A stretch of 64,000 nucleotides of DNA from Agrilactobacillus composti DSM 18527 = JCM 14202 (GTDB lineage Bacteria; Bacillota; Bacilli; Lactobacillales; Lactobacillaceae): contig NZ_AZGA01000020.1 in the NCBI RefSeq assembly GCF_001436375.1, forward strand, positions 62,001 through 126,000, given 5' to 3'. Shown here piece by piece: positions 24,466-33,333 of the stretch. The notes under the pieces are model-generated. The model saw only the letters and a list, made by a program, of their open reading frames with translations. It was not told the DNA's origin and did no database searches. Within the stretch, counting starts at the first letter, position 1. Each line of letters opens with the position of its first letter. The position numbers and the translations under genes are program-made.

Positions 24466-27090
24466 TTATGAATCAATTCTAGGGGTATCGCCATCACTGA
24501 CAATTGCTTGAAATAGCTGATATAACAAGGATAGCTCGTAGCCGTTAATGTCGATATGGTACTTCAATTCCAGCGGTTTACAAATGCCTTTGGCCACGTC
24601 AAAAAATTCTTGTTCCTGGGTATTTTCCGGGGTTAGATCATTGGCCTGGGTGGCGCCGGCCCCGGTCATTAAACGTTCAACCATCAGCGAAATGTGCATG
24701 TAAAGATTGAGTTTAATTTTACCGTCTAGTTTCACATGATAATAGTGCTCGAATTTGTAAATGACCGTCTCCACTTCTTGGATGATCACCGACGGATTCA
24801 AGAAAGACAGGCGTTCCGTGACCCCTTCGATGGATAAGAAGCGGACGATGCGATTGTACAAGTCATCAAAGGTGGGTTGGTCCACATATGGTTTCAACAC
24901 ATCGTGCAAGAAGACTTGGCCGTCGGGGGTTAATAAGTCATAGATATTGATGTTGGGGATGGTGAAGGATTTGGGCAAATTGGTGGTGGTGATCACCAGC
25001 AAGGTGGATTCAAATTCACTGCGGTCATTGGCCCGAACACTTTGTTGCAGGTGACTGAAGTCCATGGTCACCAGGCTGATTTGCTGTCCCAGCACTTCTT
25101 GGAAAATATCCCGTAATTTCTCAGAAATACCTAAACCCGACATACAGGAAATCACAATATTTTGCCCCTTGGCAAAGCCTTCAAAGTATTGGGCTGAAAT
25201 GGCGTAATCATTACGGGCATGTTCGGCGATTTGGTCAAAGGGCAGGCGACTTTGAATCTTCAAGGCCACATCTAAGGCTGTGGCGGTGGTCAAATTATTG
25301 ATCACCAGTACGTCCCCATTCAGGGCATTTTTGATTTGCCGGTACAATTGGCTCAATGACCCCATATCGATCAGTAAAATAAAGCCATTGGCGGTGTCAA
25401 AGGCGTCCACCACGTTCTTGGCTTCTACGATGAGTTGGTCAATGGTGGTATCAATGGGCATATCGATGGCGTCCACTAAATAAGTGCCACACAGTTGGTT
25501 CACCACCGATTGAATACTGGTGGCGGTGCGGCTGCCATGGGCCACCATTAAACAGCGCAGGGGAATTTTTTCATCCACCAGTTCACTGATGCAACAGGCT
25601 AATAACGCCGCCAGGAGTTTATGACTATTTCGGTCTAAAATCGGTAGACTGGTATAAAAACGGGCCGCCACGTGTACTGAGCGGGGGTAGTTGTTGGCCA
25701 CTTCTTGTTGCAGGTGTTTTAATTGTTCATCAGAAACAACCACCCGCTGGGCATACAGGCGAAAGAAGATGGCTTCATACTCAGAAGTGCTTTTAAGGCC
25801 AAAACGATGGCGAACCACTTGATTGTAAAACCGTTGGTGCAGGCTGTGTAGAATGGGCCGTTGAATCGGTTCATGGCGATGTTGAGCCGCTAAATTCTGG
25901 ATCATCAAGCGACTGGCAGCAGCTGTGGGGTGGGGATGGGTGGTTAAGAAGTGTTGAATCGTACTGGCATCGACTTGCTGTTGGTCATTGGGCAGGTGCA
26001 GCGGCATATTTTGAGCAATCGTCATTGGGGTTGAAAACAGCTGACCAGCATCATGAAAGGCAATATCTTCGCCTTCAAAATCTGCTAGAGTAATGACCAT
26101 GAGCTTGGCATCAGCCTTGGGTTCCCGGGTATTGGCCCGGGCACAGGCGACTTTAATGAGGTTTTTCAAATAGCCCACGTTCCCCACTGGTTTGAGTTGG
26201 GTCAGCATTTGCACCACGTCGGGTTTGATTTGTAAATTACTTTCAAAACGTTGGGCTTCATCGTGAAATAAGGTGCGGATAAAGGCTAAGCGTTCATCCA
26301 GGGGCCGATCTTCATAAGGACTGACGTGCACGTTCACCGGGACCCGGCGGCGAAAGGTGTCTAACAAGACCGCCTGGGGATCTTCAGTGGTGGCCAAAAT
26401 CAAGCGGACTGAAGCGCTGCTATCCCGCTGGTTTTCACCAATAGGCCGGAAATGGCCAGTGTCCATGAAGGTAAACAGTTTTTCCTGATTTTCACCAGAT
26501 AGACGGTGGATTTCATCCAACAGTAAATAACCCCCGTCTGCAGCTTGAAGTAAGCCCGTCTTATTGTGTAGTGCGCCCGTGAAGGCCCCCTTGATGTAGC
26601 CAAACAGAATAGAAGATAACAACTCGGGATTATTGGCATAGTCCGCACAGTTCAAAACTTTAAGGGGCGCGTCAGTGGCGATGACTTGGGTTTCTTTAGC
26701 ATAGTTATAGATGCGATGGGCCAAATAGGTCTTACCCACGCCGCTTTTACCGGTGAGTAAAATATTCAAGCCACCGTTGGGATATTTCACCGCGGCGATA
26801 CATTTGCGGATATTATCCAGTTGACTGCCGTTAGCCCCGATGATTTTTTGAAGGGCGTGAAGCTGCAAAGGGGTATTTGCAACGGCTGGCGTAGTTTGAA
26901 TCAGCTGCCAGCGGACGGGTCGACCGGGGATTTTTTTCACCTTTTGTTCGGCTAATAGCTGTGATAAATAGTGACTGGTCACCGAGCGGCTTAGGGCCAA
27001 GACTTCGGCAATGGCCATGGTGGTCACCGCATCGGTTTGTTCAGTTAATTGGGTTAAGGTGTCTAAGACACGTTTTTTGGCGGATACCAT
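24466..27090 (-). CDS. LevR-type sigma-54 activator with PTS-regulation domains
   Basis: Enhancer-binding activator (874 aa) for sigma-54 RNA polymerase. Domains in order: N-terminal winged helix (VTTMAIAEVLALSRSVTSHYLSQLL); AAA+ ATPase with Walker A GKSGVGKT (about 114-121), the sigma-54 contact loop GAFTGA (168-173) and Walker B LLLDEIHR; PRD1; a IIA-Man-like domain (MVAHGSRTATS); a IIB-like segment (ISCMSGLGIS); and PRD2. PTS phosphorylation of the PRDs should set activity by substrate flux and carbon status. ATG at 27090 has AAGGAG upstream; earlier codons lack an SD. Likely targets are the two sigma-54 promoters at 24386 and 30434. RpoN must be encoded elsewhere. Confidence 0.93.
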   Translation of the reverse strand: MVSAKKRVLDTLTQLTEQTDAVTTMAIAEVLALSRSVTSHYLSQLLAEQKVKKIPGRPVRWQLIQTTPAVANTPLQLHALQKIIGANGSQLDNIRKCIAAVKYPNGGLNILLTGKSGVGKTYLAHRIYNYAKETQVIATDAPLKVLNCADYANNPELLSSILFGYIKGAFTGALHNKTGLLQAADGGYLLLDEIHRLSGENQEKLFTFMDTGHFRPIGENQRDSSASVRLILATTEDPQAVLLDTFRRRVPVNVHVSPYEDRPLDERLAFIRTLFHDEAQRFESNLQIKPDVVQMLTQLKPVGNVGYLKNLIKVACARANTREPKADAKLMVITLADFEGEDIAFHDAGQLFSTPMTIAQNMPLHLPNDQQQVDASTIQHFLTTHPHPTAAASRLMIQNLAAQHRHEPIQRPILHSLHQRFYNQVVRHRFGLKSTSEYEAIFFRLYAQRVVVSDEQLKHLQQEVANNYPRSVHVAARFYTSLPILDRNSHKLLAALLACCISELVDEKIPLRCLMVAHGSRTATSIQSVVNQLCGTYLVDAIDMPIDTTIDQLIVEAKNVVDAFDTANGFILLIDMGSLSQLYRQIKNALNGDVLVINNLTTATALDVALKIQSRLPFDQIAEHARNDYAISAQYFEGFAKGQNIVISCMSGLGISEKLRDIFQEVLGQQISLVTMDFSHLQQSVRANDRSEFESTLLVITTTNLPKSFTIPNINIYDLLTPDGQVFLHDVLKPYVDQPTFDDLYNRIVRFLSIEGVTERLSFLNPSVIIQEVETVIYKFEHYYHVKLDGKIKLNLYMHISLMVERLMTGAGATQANDLTPENTQEQEFFDVAKGICKPLELKYHIDINGYELSLLYQLFQAIVSDGDTPRIDS

Positions 27091-27133
27091 CGCACATTCT
27101 CCTTGTTCTGGTTTGAAAGCCTTTTTACGATTT

Positions 27134-27162
27134 AATGTAGCATTTTCACGGATTGAAAACAA
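27134..27162 (-). promoter_or_regulatory. Sigma-A promoter of the LevR-like gene
   Basis: Minus strand TTGTTT (27162-27157), 17 bp, TACATT (27139-27134) with an upstream TGC extended -10. It indicates basal, sigma-54-independent expression of the activator. Confidence 0.5.
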
Positions 27163-27171
27163 GCAGTGTTC

Positions 27172-27213
27172 AAAAAGCCTAGTGTTTAATAATAGAATTT
27201 GGTTTAAACACTA
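27172..27213 (-). terminator. Terminator of the PTS IIB-IIC-IID-GH43 operon
   Basis: Perfect 10 bp stem TAGTGTTTAA (27180-27189) with TTAAACACTA (27204-27213), followed on the minus strand by GGCTTTTT. It lies 10 bp after the GH43 stop. Confidence 0.85.
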
Positions 27214-27223
27214 ACCCATGTTT

Positions 27224-28141
27224 TTAAAGCTGGCCGCCAAAGGGCTGTTCTACCCAAGGAATGGTTAAATCCCGACCCTGGATGTCAATAGGTAAGATAC
27301 TATAACCGGAGTGCTTCAGGTCAAAACGTTGCCAGTGGTCGAGCATTAAATAATAGTGACCATCAACTTGGAGGACAAACGTGGGCTGGCCGTCGTAGGT
27401 GGTGCTGGCTTTAGGGCCGGTGCAAGGATTATTGATCAACTTTTGATTAGAAAACAAAAAGTGACCGCGAGAAAACAGAGCGGGATTGGGACGCCAGCCG
27501 GTACAGCCGGAAGTGATGGTGAAATACCAGTCGCCTTCATGAAAGACCGTGGGGGCTTCTCTTTCCTGATCCACGAAAGCCTTGGCATTAAAGCCGGTGA
27601 AACCCGTGAAGTCTTCGGTCAGTTCGCTGAAATACAGCGTTTTGTTCATGTCGGAACTGTGGATCAAATAAGCCTGGTCGCCATCTTGGAAAAGAGTCAT
27701 ATCCCGACTTTCCTTGCCGTTGGGCCGTAGGACTTTTTGGACTTGAAAAGGCCCAGTTGGGCCGGTGGCCACCGCCACTAAATTGCCGGCGAATTTATAA
27801 TCCGGGGTGTCGTAGTGGCACCACATGACAAAGTGCTGGTTGGCAGCATCATATAGCACCTTTGGCCGTTCGCAGATACTGGCTTGGGTCAAGGTGTTAG
27901 TGGGGTCGGTGGCTTGGCTCAAGACGATACCGGCGTTGTGCCAAGTTTTTAAATCTAGCGAGCTGTAACAAGAAATACCCACAAAGGGCACCATGTTGAC
28001 GCCCGCCGCATTTAGATAGTTAGCCACTCCTTTATTTTCGCCATACCAATAATAAGTGCCATCGTGTTGTAAAATCATGCCGCCGTGGGCTTGAATCAAG
28101 TCCCCGGCATCATCTAGCCAAGGTTGGCCATTTTTATTCAT
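27224..28141 (-). CDS. Short GH43 glycosidase, exo-beta-1,3-galactanase type (second copy)
   Basis: 305 aa intracellular GH43 propeller, a paralogue of 1600-2523. Shared signature residues are AHGG with YYWYGEN, ERPKVLYD (putative acid Glu91), REAPTVFH, TSGCTGWRPNP and DGQPTFVL with the glutamine that in subfamily 24 replaces the aspartate base. It is the last gene of the sigma-54 PTS operon, so its substrate should be the sugar brought in by that permease, probably as a phosphorylated oligosaccharide. The activity is inferred from motifs only. Sequence drift between the two copies suggests different branch patterns are accepted. Confidence 0.8.
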   Translation of the reverse strand: MNKNGQPWLDDAGDLIQAHGGMILQHDGTYYWYGENKGVANYLNAAGVNMVPFVGISCYSSLDLKTWHNAGIVLSQATDPTNTLTQASICERPKVLYDAANQHFVMWCHYDTPDYKFAGNLVAVATGPTGPFQVQKVLRPNGKESRDMTLFQDGDQAYLIHSSDMNKTLYFSELTEDFTGFTGFNAKAFVDQEREAPTVFHEGDWYFTITSGCTGWRPNPALFSRGHFLFSNQKLINNPCTGPKASTTYDGQPTFVLQVDGHYYLMLDHWQRFDLKHSGYSILPIDIQGRDLTIPWVEQPFGGQL

Positions 28142-28164
28142 TGTCGATTACATCCTTTCCACAC

Positions 28165-28195
28165 GAAAACGCAGCCCATCGATTGATGACTGCGT
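28165..28195 (-). terminator. Weak intercistronic hairpin between IID and GH43
   Basis: ACGCAG (28190-28195 read on the minus strand) pairs with CTGCGT, followed on the minus strand by TTTTCG. It could partly terminate transcripts and keep glycosidase levels below permease levels, or it could protect mRNA ends. Confidence 0.4.
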
Positions 28196-28203
28196 CCAAA
28201 AAT

Positions 28204-29061
28204 TTATGCCCCGGTAATTCCCAGGAAGGTCAAGATAAAGCCTAATAACACGACACCCACTAAAACCAGCACCGGATTTTTGCCCTTGCGCAACAGTACG
28301 AAGCAAATGACAGATAGGGCCAGTGGTAAAAGGCTGGGCATGATTTGGTCAAAAACTTTTTGCAGGGCAAAGACATTGCCGTTGATCTTGGTTTTGAATA
28401 CCAGCGGGAATTTCACCAACGTGGCGATCATCCCCCCCACAACGGTGACCCCTACAATTGAAGTAGCCTTGGTGAACATGGTCATCAAACCATCTTGCAC
28501 AGCTTTGGCGATATATTTACTCCCTAATTTATAACTGTACTTTTGCCCGTACCAACGCACAGCGATGTTAGGGATCAAACCAATCACGGATACTAATAAG
28601 ACCGCCATATTCCCGGCCTTGGCAAAACTGATGCCGATGCCGGCTAAAATCAAGCCCCAAACGCCGGCGAAGAAGGTATCGCCAATGCCGGCCATGGGCC
28701 CCATGAGCCCGATTTTCATCCCGCTGATACCAGCTGTATCAAAGGTGCCGGCGGGGGCTTTAGCGTTTTCTTGTTCCATGGAGACCGCCAAACCAGACAC
28801 AATACCGTTCATATTAGGCGTGGTGTTATAAAATTCCATGTTTCGTTTCATGGCTTCCCAGAATTTATCTGGGTCATCTTTATAAATTTTTTTATAAATT
28901 GGGGCATGGATCCAATCCCAAGCCACCCCTTGCTGACGGGTATAACTCATGTTAAAGCCCAGCCACATGTTCCGCCAAAATAGGCGTTTGGTCAGTTTCT
29001 TTTCATCGGCATTAAGCTGTAAATTATTATCTTTTTGTGGTGCTGCTTGTGCATCAGTCAT
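28204..29061 (-). CDS. PTS mannose-family IID component (second permease)
   Basis: IID membrane subunit (285 aa) of the sigma-54-controlled permease. It has LFWRNMWLGFNMSYTRQQG, GLMGPMAGIGDTFFAG and a hydrophobic C-terminus ending LTFLGITGA. The start at 29061 (MTDAQAAP) overlaps IIC by 8 bp, with its GAGGGGG SD inside the IIC tail, the same design as in the first locus. Upstream codons overlap IIC in another frame and lack an SD. Paralogous to 736-1584. Confidence 0.93.
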   Translation of the reverse strand: MTDAQAAPQKDNNLQLNADEKKLTKRLFWRNMWLGFNMSYTRQQGVAWDWIHAPIYKKIYKDDPDKFWEAMKRNMEFYNTTPNMNGIVSGLAVSMEQENAKAPAGTFDTAGISGMKIGLMGPMAGIGDTFFAGVWGLILAGIGISFAKAGNMAVLLVSVIGLIPNIAVRWYGQKYSYKLGSKYIAKAVQDGLMTMFTKATSIVGVTVVGGMIATLVKFPLVFKTKINGNVFALQKVFDQIMPSLLPLALSVICFVLLRKGKNPVLVLVGVVLLGFILTFLGITGA

Positions 29062-29863
29062 TGAAGAAATCCCCCTCATCATCGCTATTGACATTATTGG
29101 TAGTACTGAGACTATTGCTCTTTTTAACTTCATTGATATGCCGGTCGATAAAGAACATAACCAGCCCAAAGACGACCCCGAACAAACTGATGGCCATAAT
29201 TGGCAATTTCAGATAAGCGGCTAACACAAAACCGGCAATGAAAAATGGCAAAAATTCAATGTTCCAAACGAATTTCAACAACATGCCCATCCCAACGGCT
29301 GGCAACATGCCTGCCGCAACGGTCAAACCACTCAAGAGCGGCTTAGGAATGCTGGTGACAAAGGCTTTGATACCATGCGTGCCTAATAAGACGGCTAAAA
29401 AGGCTAAAATGAAGTATGTAAAGATATACACGCCCATTTGGATCCACCATAAACGATTGAATTTGCGTAAGTTCCGTTGATCAATGTATCTGTCGAAAAT
29501 TTCCACGTTGGTGGTGAACCAGAATTTCAGCAAGTTCCAAACCACTACGGCCAGCATGGAGATTGGCACGGCTAAAGCCACCCCGATGGCGGGTTTTTGG
29601 TTCAAAATCAAGGCAAACCCTAGCCCTAATGCCCCACCAAAACCAGTATCTTGGGGTAAAACGGCCCCAATTTGCATGACCCCGTAAAAAGCCAAGGCAA
29701 TGGCAGCATCGATCATTAAGGCATTGACCGGATCTTTACCCAATAACAAGGCCAAAATTGGTGTGAAGAAGAAGGGCATGACTTGGCCAAAGGAGCCATA
29801 AGCCCCGATCCATTTACCCCAAGCAACAAACAGCGCAATAATAAAGGCTTGATACAGTAACAT
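29054..29863 (-). CDS. PTS mannose-family IIC component (second permease)
   Basis: Complete IIC channel subunit (269 aa) with about seven to eight hydrophobic helices. It has MQIGAVLPQDTGFGGALG, the TVAAGMLPAVGMGMLL segment, and an acidic tail DDEGDFFND like that of the first IIC. It starts only 3 bp after the IIB stop, so the IIB-IIC-IID-GH43 order is a tight operon. The specificity is not readable from sequence. Confidence 0.94.
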   Translation of the reverse strand: MLLYQAFIIALFVAWGKWIGAYGSFGQVMPFFFTPILALLLGKDPVNALMIDAAIALAFYGVMQIGAVLPQDTGFGGALGLGFALILNQKPAIGVALAVPISMLAVVVWNLLKFWFTTNVEIFDRYIDQRNLRKFNRLWWIQMGVYIFTYFILAFLAVLLGTHGIKAFVTSIPKPLLSGLTVAAGMLPAVGMGMLLKFVWNIEFLPFFIAGFVLAAYLKLPIMAISLFGVVFGLVMFFIDRHINEVKKSNSLSTTNNVNSDDEGDFFND

Positions 29864-29866
29864 AAA

Positions 29867-30361
29867 TTATTCCCCCTTGAGTAAACTTGCAAATGGTTTG
29901 GGACTATCAGTTGGGAGCGGCTGGTACACGAAGTTTTTCGCTAAGGTATTAATTTCTTTGACCTGGGCCAGTTCTTCGTCGTTAAGGTAGACCGTTTCGT
30001 TGATCTTATGCTTGTTTTCAATATCACCGCTGACCCGACCCACGTTGGCAATATCGACTTTCGTGTCCCCCGGGTCAACTTGTTGGACGATTTGATATAA
30101 ATCATTGACGTTATTCACCAACACCAACATCTTAAACCGGGCACCTCTGGGATCATTGGCCATGGCAATGGCTTTTTTCACTGGGACGATGGCCACTTTC
30201 ACCTTGGCTGGGGCCGCTAACAGTAACGCATTTTTTTGAATATCACTGGCAGCAGCTTTATCATTGGCTACGATGATACGATCAAGACCCAGTTGTTTGG
30301 TCCAAAGTAGGGCCACTTGACCGTGGATCAAGCGGTCATCAACTCTCATCATTTCAATCAT
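29867..30361 (-). CDS. PTS mannose-family IIB component
   Basis: Cytosolic IIB phosphocarrier (164 aa). His13 in MRVDDRLIHGQVALLW is the phosphorylation site that passes phosphate to the incoming sugar. The DDRLIHGQV motif and the Rossmann-like body are intact. ATG at 30361 is chosen because GGAGGTG lies just upstream; an earlier in-frame ATG would overlap that SD. First gene of the operon driven by the sigma-54 promoter at 30434-30449, with a cre site in its leader. Confidence 0.94.
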   Translation of the reverse strand: MIEMMRVDDRLIHGQVALLWTKQLGLDRIIVANDKAAASDIQKNALLLAAPAKVKVAIVPVKKAIAMANDPRGARFKMLVLVNNVNDLYQIVQQVDPGDTKVDIANVGRVSGDIENKHKINETVYLNDEELAQVKEINTLAKNFVYQPLPTDSPKPFASLLKGE

Positions 30362-30409
30362 TCCGAACACCTCCAAAATATTTGGTTTCCCTAAGTCAAA
30401 GCTGGCCTA

Positions 30410-30423
30410 GTTAAACGCTTTCA
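30410..30423 (-). promoter_or_regulatory. cre site at the sigma-54 start point
   Basis: Minus strand TGAAAGCGTTTAAC matches the CcpA consensus TGWAARCGYTWNCW at 12 of 14 positions, including the whole core. It begins about 11 bp downstream of the -12 element, that is at the expected transcription start, so CcpA would block the promoter when preferred sugars are present. Confidence 0.75.
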
Positions 30424-30433
30424 TATAACTATA

Positions 30434-30449
30434 AGCAAATAACGTGCCA
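30434..30449 (-). promoter_or_regulatory. Sigma-54 promoter of the IIB-IIC-IID-GH43 operon
   Basis: Minus strand TGGCACGTTATTTGCT, a perfect -24/-12 element, about 73 bp before the IIB start. The binding site for the LevR-like activator should lie upstream; an imperfect CAAACC...GGGTTTG dyad sits next to the promoter, but I cannot assign it. Confidence 0.92.
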
Positions 30450-30521
30450 AACCCGGTATAACACGGTTTGTCACTTTCTGTTTAGATTTTGGTTGCTTGT
30501 TGACCACAACTGTGACCATGC

Positions 30522-30556
30522 AAAAACCCCCGCAGCAAATGAAACTGCTGCGGGGG
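30522..30556 (-). terminator. Terminator of the GH51 gene
   Basis: Perfect 10 bp GC-rich stem CCCCCGCAGC (30527-30536) with GCTGCGGGGG (30547-30556), followed on the minus strand by TTTTT. It isolates the GH51 gene from the sigma-54 promoter downstream. Confidence 0.92.
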
Positions 30557-30566
30557 CTCATTGACA

Positions 30567-32015
30567 CTAAGCTAAGCTAAGGGTAATAATGCTCTTGGCA
30601 GGCAAGGTGAGTTGCAAGGTACCGTCCTTCAAAGTAGCCTTGGTAAATTTAGCTTCTTGAATGGCTTCGGGATCTTCAAAACTATTGTGGGCGTCCATGG
30701 TCGGTGCCGTTAAAATGGTGGCTGCGGTGATTTGCTTAAAGCCAGGCCCCACGTTGAAGGTCAGGGGAGCAGCGGCAGTTAAATCATAGTTGGTCAAGGA
30801 CAGGGTCAATGCCCCGTCTTTTTGCGAAGCGGTATAGTCGGTGTGTGCCGGCAAATCGCCAATACCAGTGACTTGCTGAGCATCCATATGTTGTTGATAC
30901 ATGTCAAAGACATAATAAGTCGGGGTCTTGACCATGTTAGGCCCATCCGTCAATAACATGGCCTGCAGGACGTTGACGGTTTGGGCAATGTTAGCCATGC
31001 GTACCCGATCAGCATGTTTGTGGAAAATATTCAAAGTGATGGCGGCCACCATGGCATCCCGCAGGGTATTTTGTTGCTGTAAGAAGCCAGGATTTGTGCC
31101 CGGGGTCACATCGTACCAAGTACCCCATTCATCCACGATCAAACTGGCTCTTTTTTCTGGGTCATATTGATCCATGATGGTGGCGTGGCGGGTGACCAAC
31201 TCCTCCATATGTTGGGCGTGTTTGATGGTGGCGTACCATTGGTCTTCAGGAAAATCTGTGGCGCTGCCTTTGTGGGACCAGTCATCGGTGGGGATGGTGT
31301 AGTAGTGCAGGCTTAAGGCATCTAAGTACTTGCCGGCAATTTTCATCACCGTGTCGGTCCAATGGTAATCCCCGGCATTGGGGCCACAGGCGACTTTATA
31401 CAAAGGCTTGTCCGCATCATAGTGGTGGACAAAGGTGCGGTACTGCCGGTAAACATCCGCATAATATTCCGGGCGCATATTGCCACCGCCGCCCCAGGAT
31501 TCATTACCGATGCCAAAGAACTTCACCCGCCAAGGGGCAGTTTGGCCGTTTTGTTGCCGCAATTTAGACATGGGGGACTCCCCAGGCATGGTCATGTATT
31601 CGATCCATTCCGCCATTTCCTGTACCGTTCCACTGCCCACGTTGCCGTTAATATAGGCATCTGCCCCCAGTTGGTGTAATAACTCAAAATACTCATGGGT
31701 GCCAAAAGCATTGTCCTCCGTGACTTTGCCCCAGTTCATGTTGACGATTTTCTTCCGGTCGGCTTTAGGACCGATGCCATCTTGCCAATGATAAGTATCG
31801 GCGAACAAGCCCCCGGGCCAGCGTAAAACGGGGATGTGAATGGCCTTTAAGGCGTTGACCACATCGCTGCGCATCCCGTGGACATTGGGAATATCCGAAT
31901 TCTCGCCCACGTAGATGCCCCCATAAATCCCCGTACCGAGATGTTCGGAGAATTGACCATAAAGGTATTTACTAATTGTGGGGCCGCTCTTTTCAGTTAA
32001 AAGTGTAATTGACAT
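30567..32015 (-). CDS. abfA: GH51 alpha-L-arabinofuranosidase
   Basis: Retaining alpha-L-arabinofuranosidase (482 aa) that removes arabinose from arabinan, arabinoxylan or arabinogalactan oligosaccharides in the cytosol. The TIM barrel carries the acid/base glutamate in [13 protein letters not shown] and the nucleophile in [11 protein letters not shown], followed by a C-terminal beta-sandwich. [19 protein letters not shown] at the N-terminus is typical. SD AGAAAGGT precedes the ATG. It is transcribed alone, divergent from an ArsR-like regulator across a 314 bp AT-rich region, and lies beside the PTS operon. Confidence 0.95.
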   Translation of the reverse strand: MSITLLTEKSGPTISKYLYGQFSEHLGTGIYGGIYVGENSDIPNVHGMRSDVVNALKAIHIPVLRWPGGLFADTYHWQDGIGPKADRKKIVNMNWGKVTEDNAFGTHEYFELLHQLGADAYINGNVGSGTVQEMAEWIEYMTMPGESPMSKLRQQNGQTAPWRVKFFGIGNESWGGGGNMRPEYYADVYRQYRTFVHHYDADKPLYKVACGPNAGDYHWTDTVMKIAGKYLDALSLHYYTIPTDDWSHKGSATDFPEDQWYATIKHAQHMEELVTRHATIMDQYDPEKRASLIVDEWGTWYDVTPGTNPGFLQQQNTLRDAMVAAITLNIFHKHADRVRMANIAQTVNVLQAMLLTDGPNMVKTPTYYVFDMYQQHMDAQQVTGIGDLPAHTDYTASQKDGALTLSLTNYDLTAAAPLTFNVGPGFKQITAATILTAPTMDAHNSFEDPEAIQEAKFTKATLKDGTLQLTLPAKSIITLSLA

Positions 32016-32329
32016 GTTATCCAGACCTTTCTAAAATACCAAAATATCATAACATTAGCATTAACATTTAATACTAATTAAACAACAGAAACCTGTTCGG
32101 TTATTAATATAAAGGTTTAAAATACAGAAGTAAAGCGCTTTTTTACAAAAATAACACAATTAAATATATTAATTTTTATCATATTTACTTCTCGGGAAAG
32201 CTTAAAAATACTGTTTAAACATAACATAAAGCGGAATATAGTCTAAACACTATTTATGGTTGGACAAGTTCAGACTTTGGCGCTAAGATATTAATTAAAA
32301 TATTAATACGAAAGTTGGCAGGTTAAACC
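32016..32329. promoter_or_regulatory. AT-rich divergent control region of GH51 and the ArsR-like regulator
   Basis: 314 bp with no coding sequence. It contains the cre-like TAAAGCGCTTTTTTA at 32131-32145 and two ATATTAAT repeats just before the regulator start (about 32287-32307) that could be operator half-sites. I see no riboswitch. Confidence 0.5.
32130..32143. promoter_or_regulatory. Candidate cre site
   Basis: GTAAAGCGCTTTTT keeps the AARCGYTW core of cre but misses three flanking positions. Catabolite repression of GH51 would be expected. Confidence 0.45.
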
Positions 32330-33235
32330 ATGGATCTTGATATCTCAGACAAGTCGCTGCCGGTATTTGCGGCCTTGGACAGTAAGGTGCGGGTAGAGAT
32401 CATTCAATTGCTCTCCAAACAAAAAATGAACGTTTCCGAAATCGCCCAAGCTATCGGCTTAAGCAGTCCCATTACCATCATGCATTTAAATAAGTTGCGG
32501 GATGCGAACCTTATTCGCACAGAAAAGCAGGGCAATCAACGGATTTCCAGCTTACAGGTGGATAAGATCAATATTACTTTTCCCAAACAGTTATATATTC
32601 CTTATGAAAATTGGCAGGTTGAACTGCCCATTGGCCAGTTCACGGATTTTGATGTGCAGCCATCTTGTGGCTTAGCTGGGCAAACCGGGTTCATTGGTAA
32701 GGTGGATAATCCCAGCTATTTCATGGACCCAGAGCGGTCGGAAGCGGGGATGCTGTGGTTTGCCAAGGGTTTTGTGGAATATAAAGTTCCTAATTATTTA
32801 GCCAGTGATCAACAGCTGGAAATGATTGAATTATCTGCGGAATTAAGCTCAGAGTTCCCATTTTCCAATAACAACTGGCCCTCAGACATTTCCGTGAGCT
32901 TAGACGGCCACAATATTGGCGTCTGGACCAGCCCCGGGGACTTCTCCGATGTTCGGGGCCGCTATACGCCCAAATGGGTCTATAACGATATGAATCAATA
33001 TGGGATGTTGAAATCCTTTAGAATTTCTAAACACGGGTCCTTTATCGACGGTCAGTATGCCGCTGAGACCCAAATCGCCGACATCGACACCACCAAAGCT
33101 TCTTGGACCTTGCGCTTTGAGGTCAAAGACTCCGCTAAAAACGTGGGGGGATGTACGATTTTTGGCAACAAGTTCGGCAACCATGACCAGGGTATTAAAG
33201 GAACATTTTATTTCAGTGATACGACCCTGGGCTAG
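32330..33235 (+). CDS. ArsR-like regulator with C-terminal beta-sandwich sensor
   Basis: 301 aa regulator. Residues 5-80 are an ArsR-type winged helix ([44 protein letters not shown]). The remaining 220 residues are beta-rich, with [35 protein letters not shown]-like features (the last residues read PKWVYND) and a [18 protein letters not shown] end, suggesting a carbohydrate-sensing sandwich. No metal-binding cysteine pair of classical ArsR proteins is evident. Divergence from the GH51 gene makes that gene and its own gene the likely targets, with arabinose or an oligosaccharide as effector (inference). Confidence 0.85.
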   Translation: [301 protein letters not shown]

Positions 33236-33257
33236 TTAGACAATGTCAAGATACACT

Positions 33258-33316
33258 AAAACGCCTTTTGCAAGACTGTCTGATTAGGCAGCTTGGCAAA
33301 AGGCGTTTCTTTTTTA
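33258..33316. terminator. Bidirectional terminator after the ArsR-like gene
   Basis: Stem AAACGCCTTTTGC (about 33259-33271) with GCAAAAGGCGTTT (33296-33308), flanked by CTAAA and TTTTTTAG so that it can serve both convergent genes. Confidence 0.88.
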
Positions 33317-33333
33317 GTGTTTGCTATAATTTC

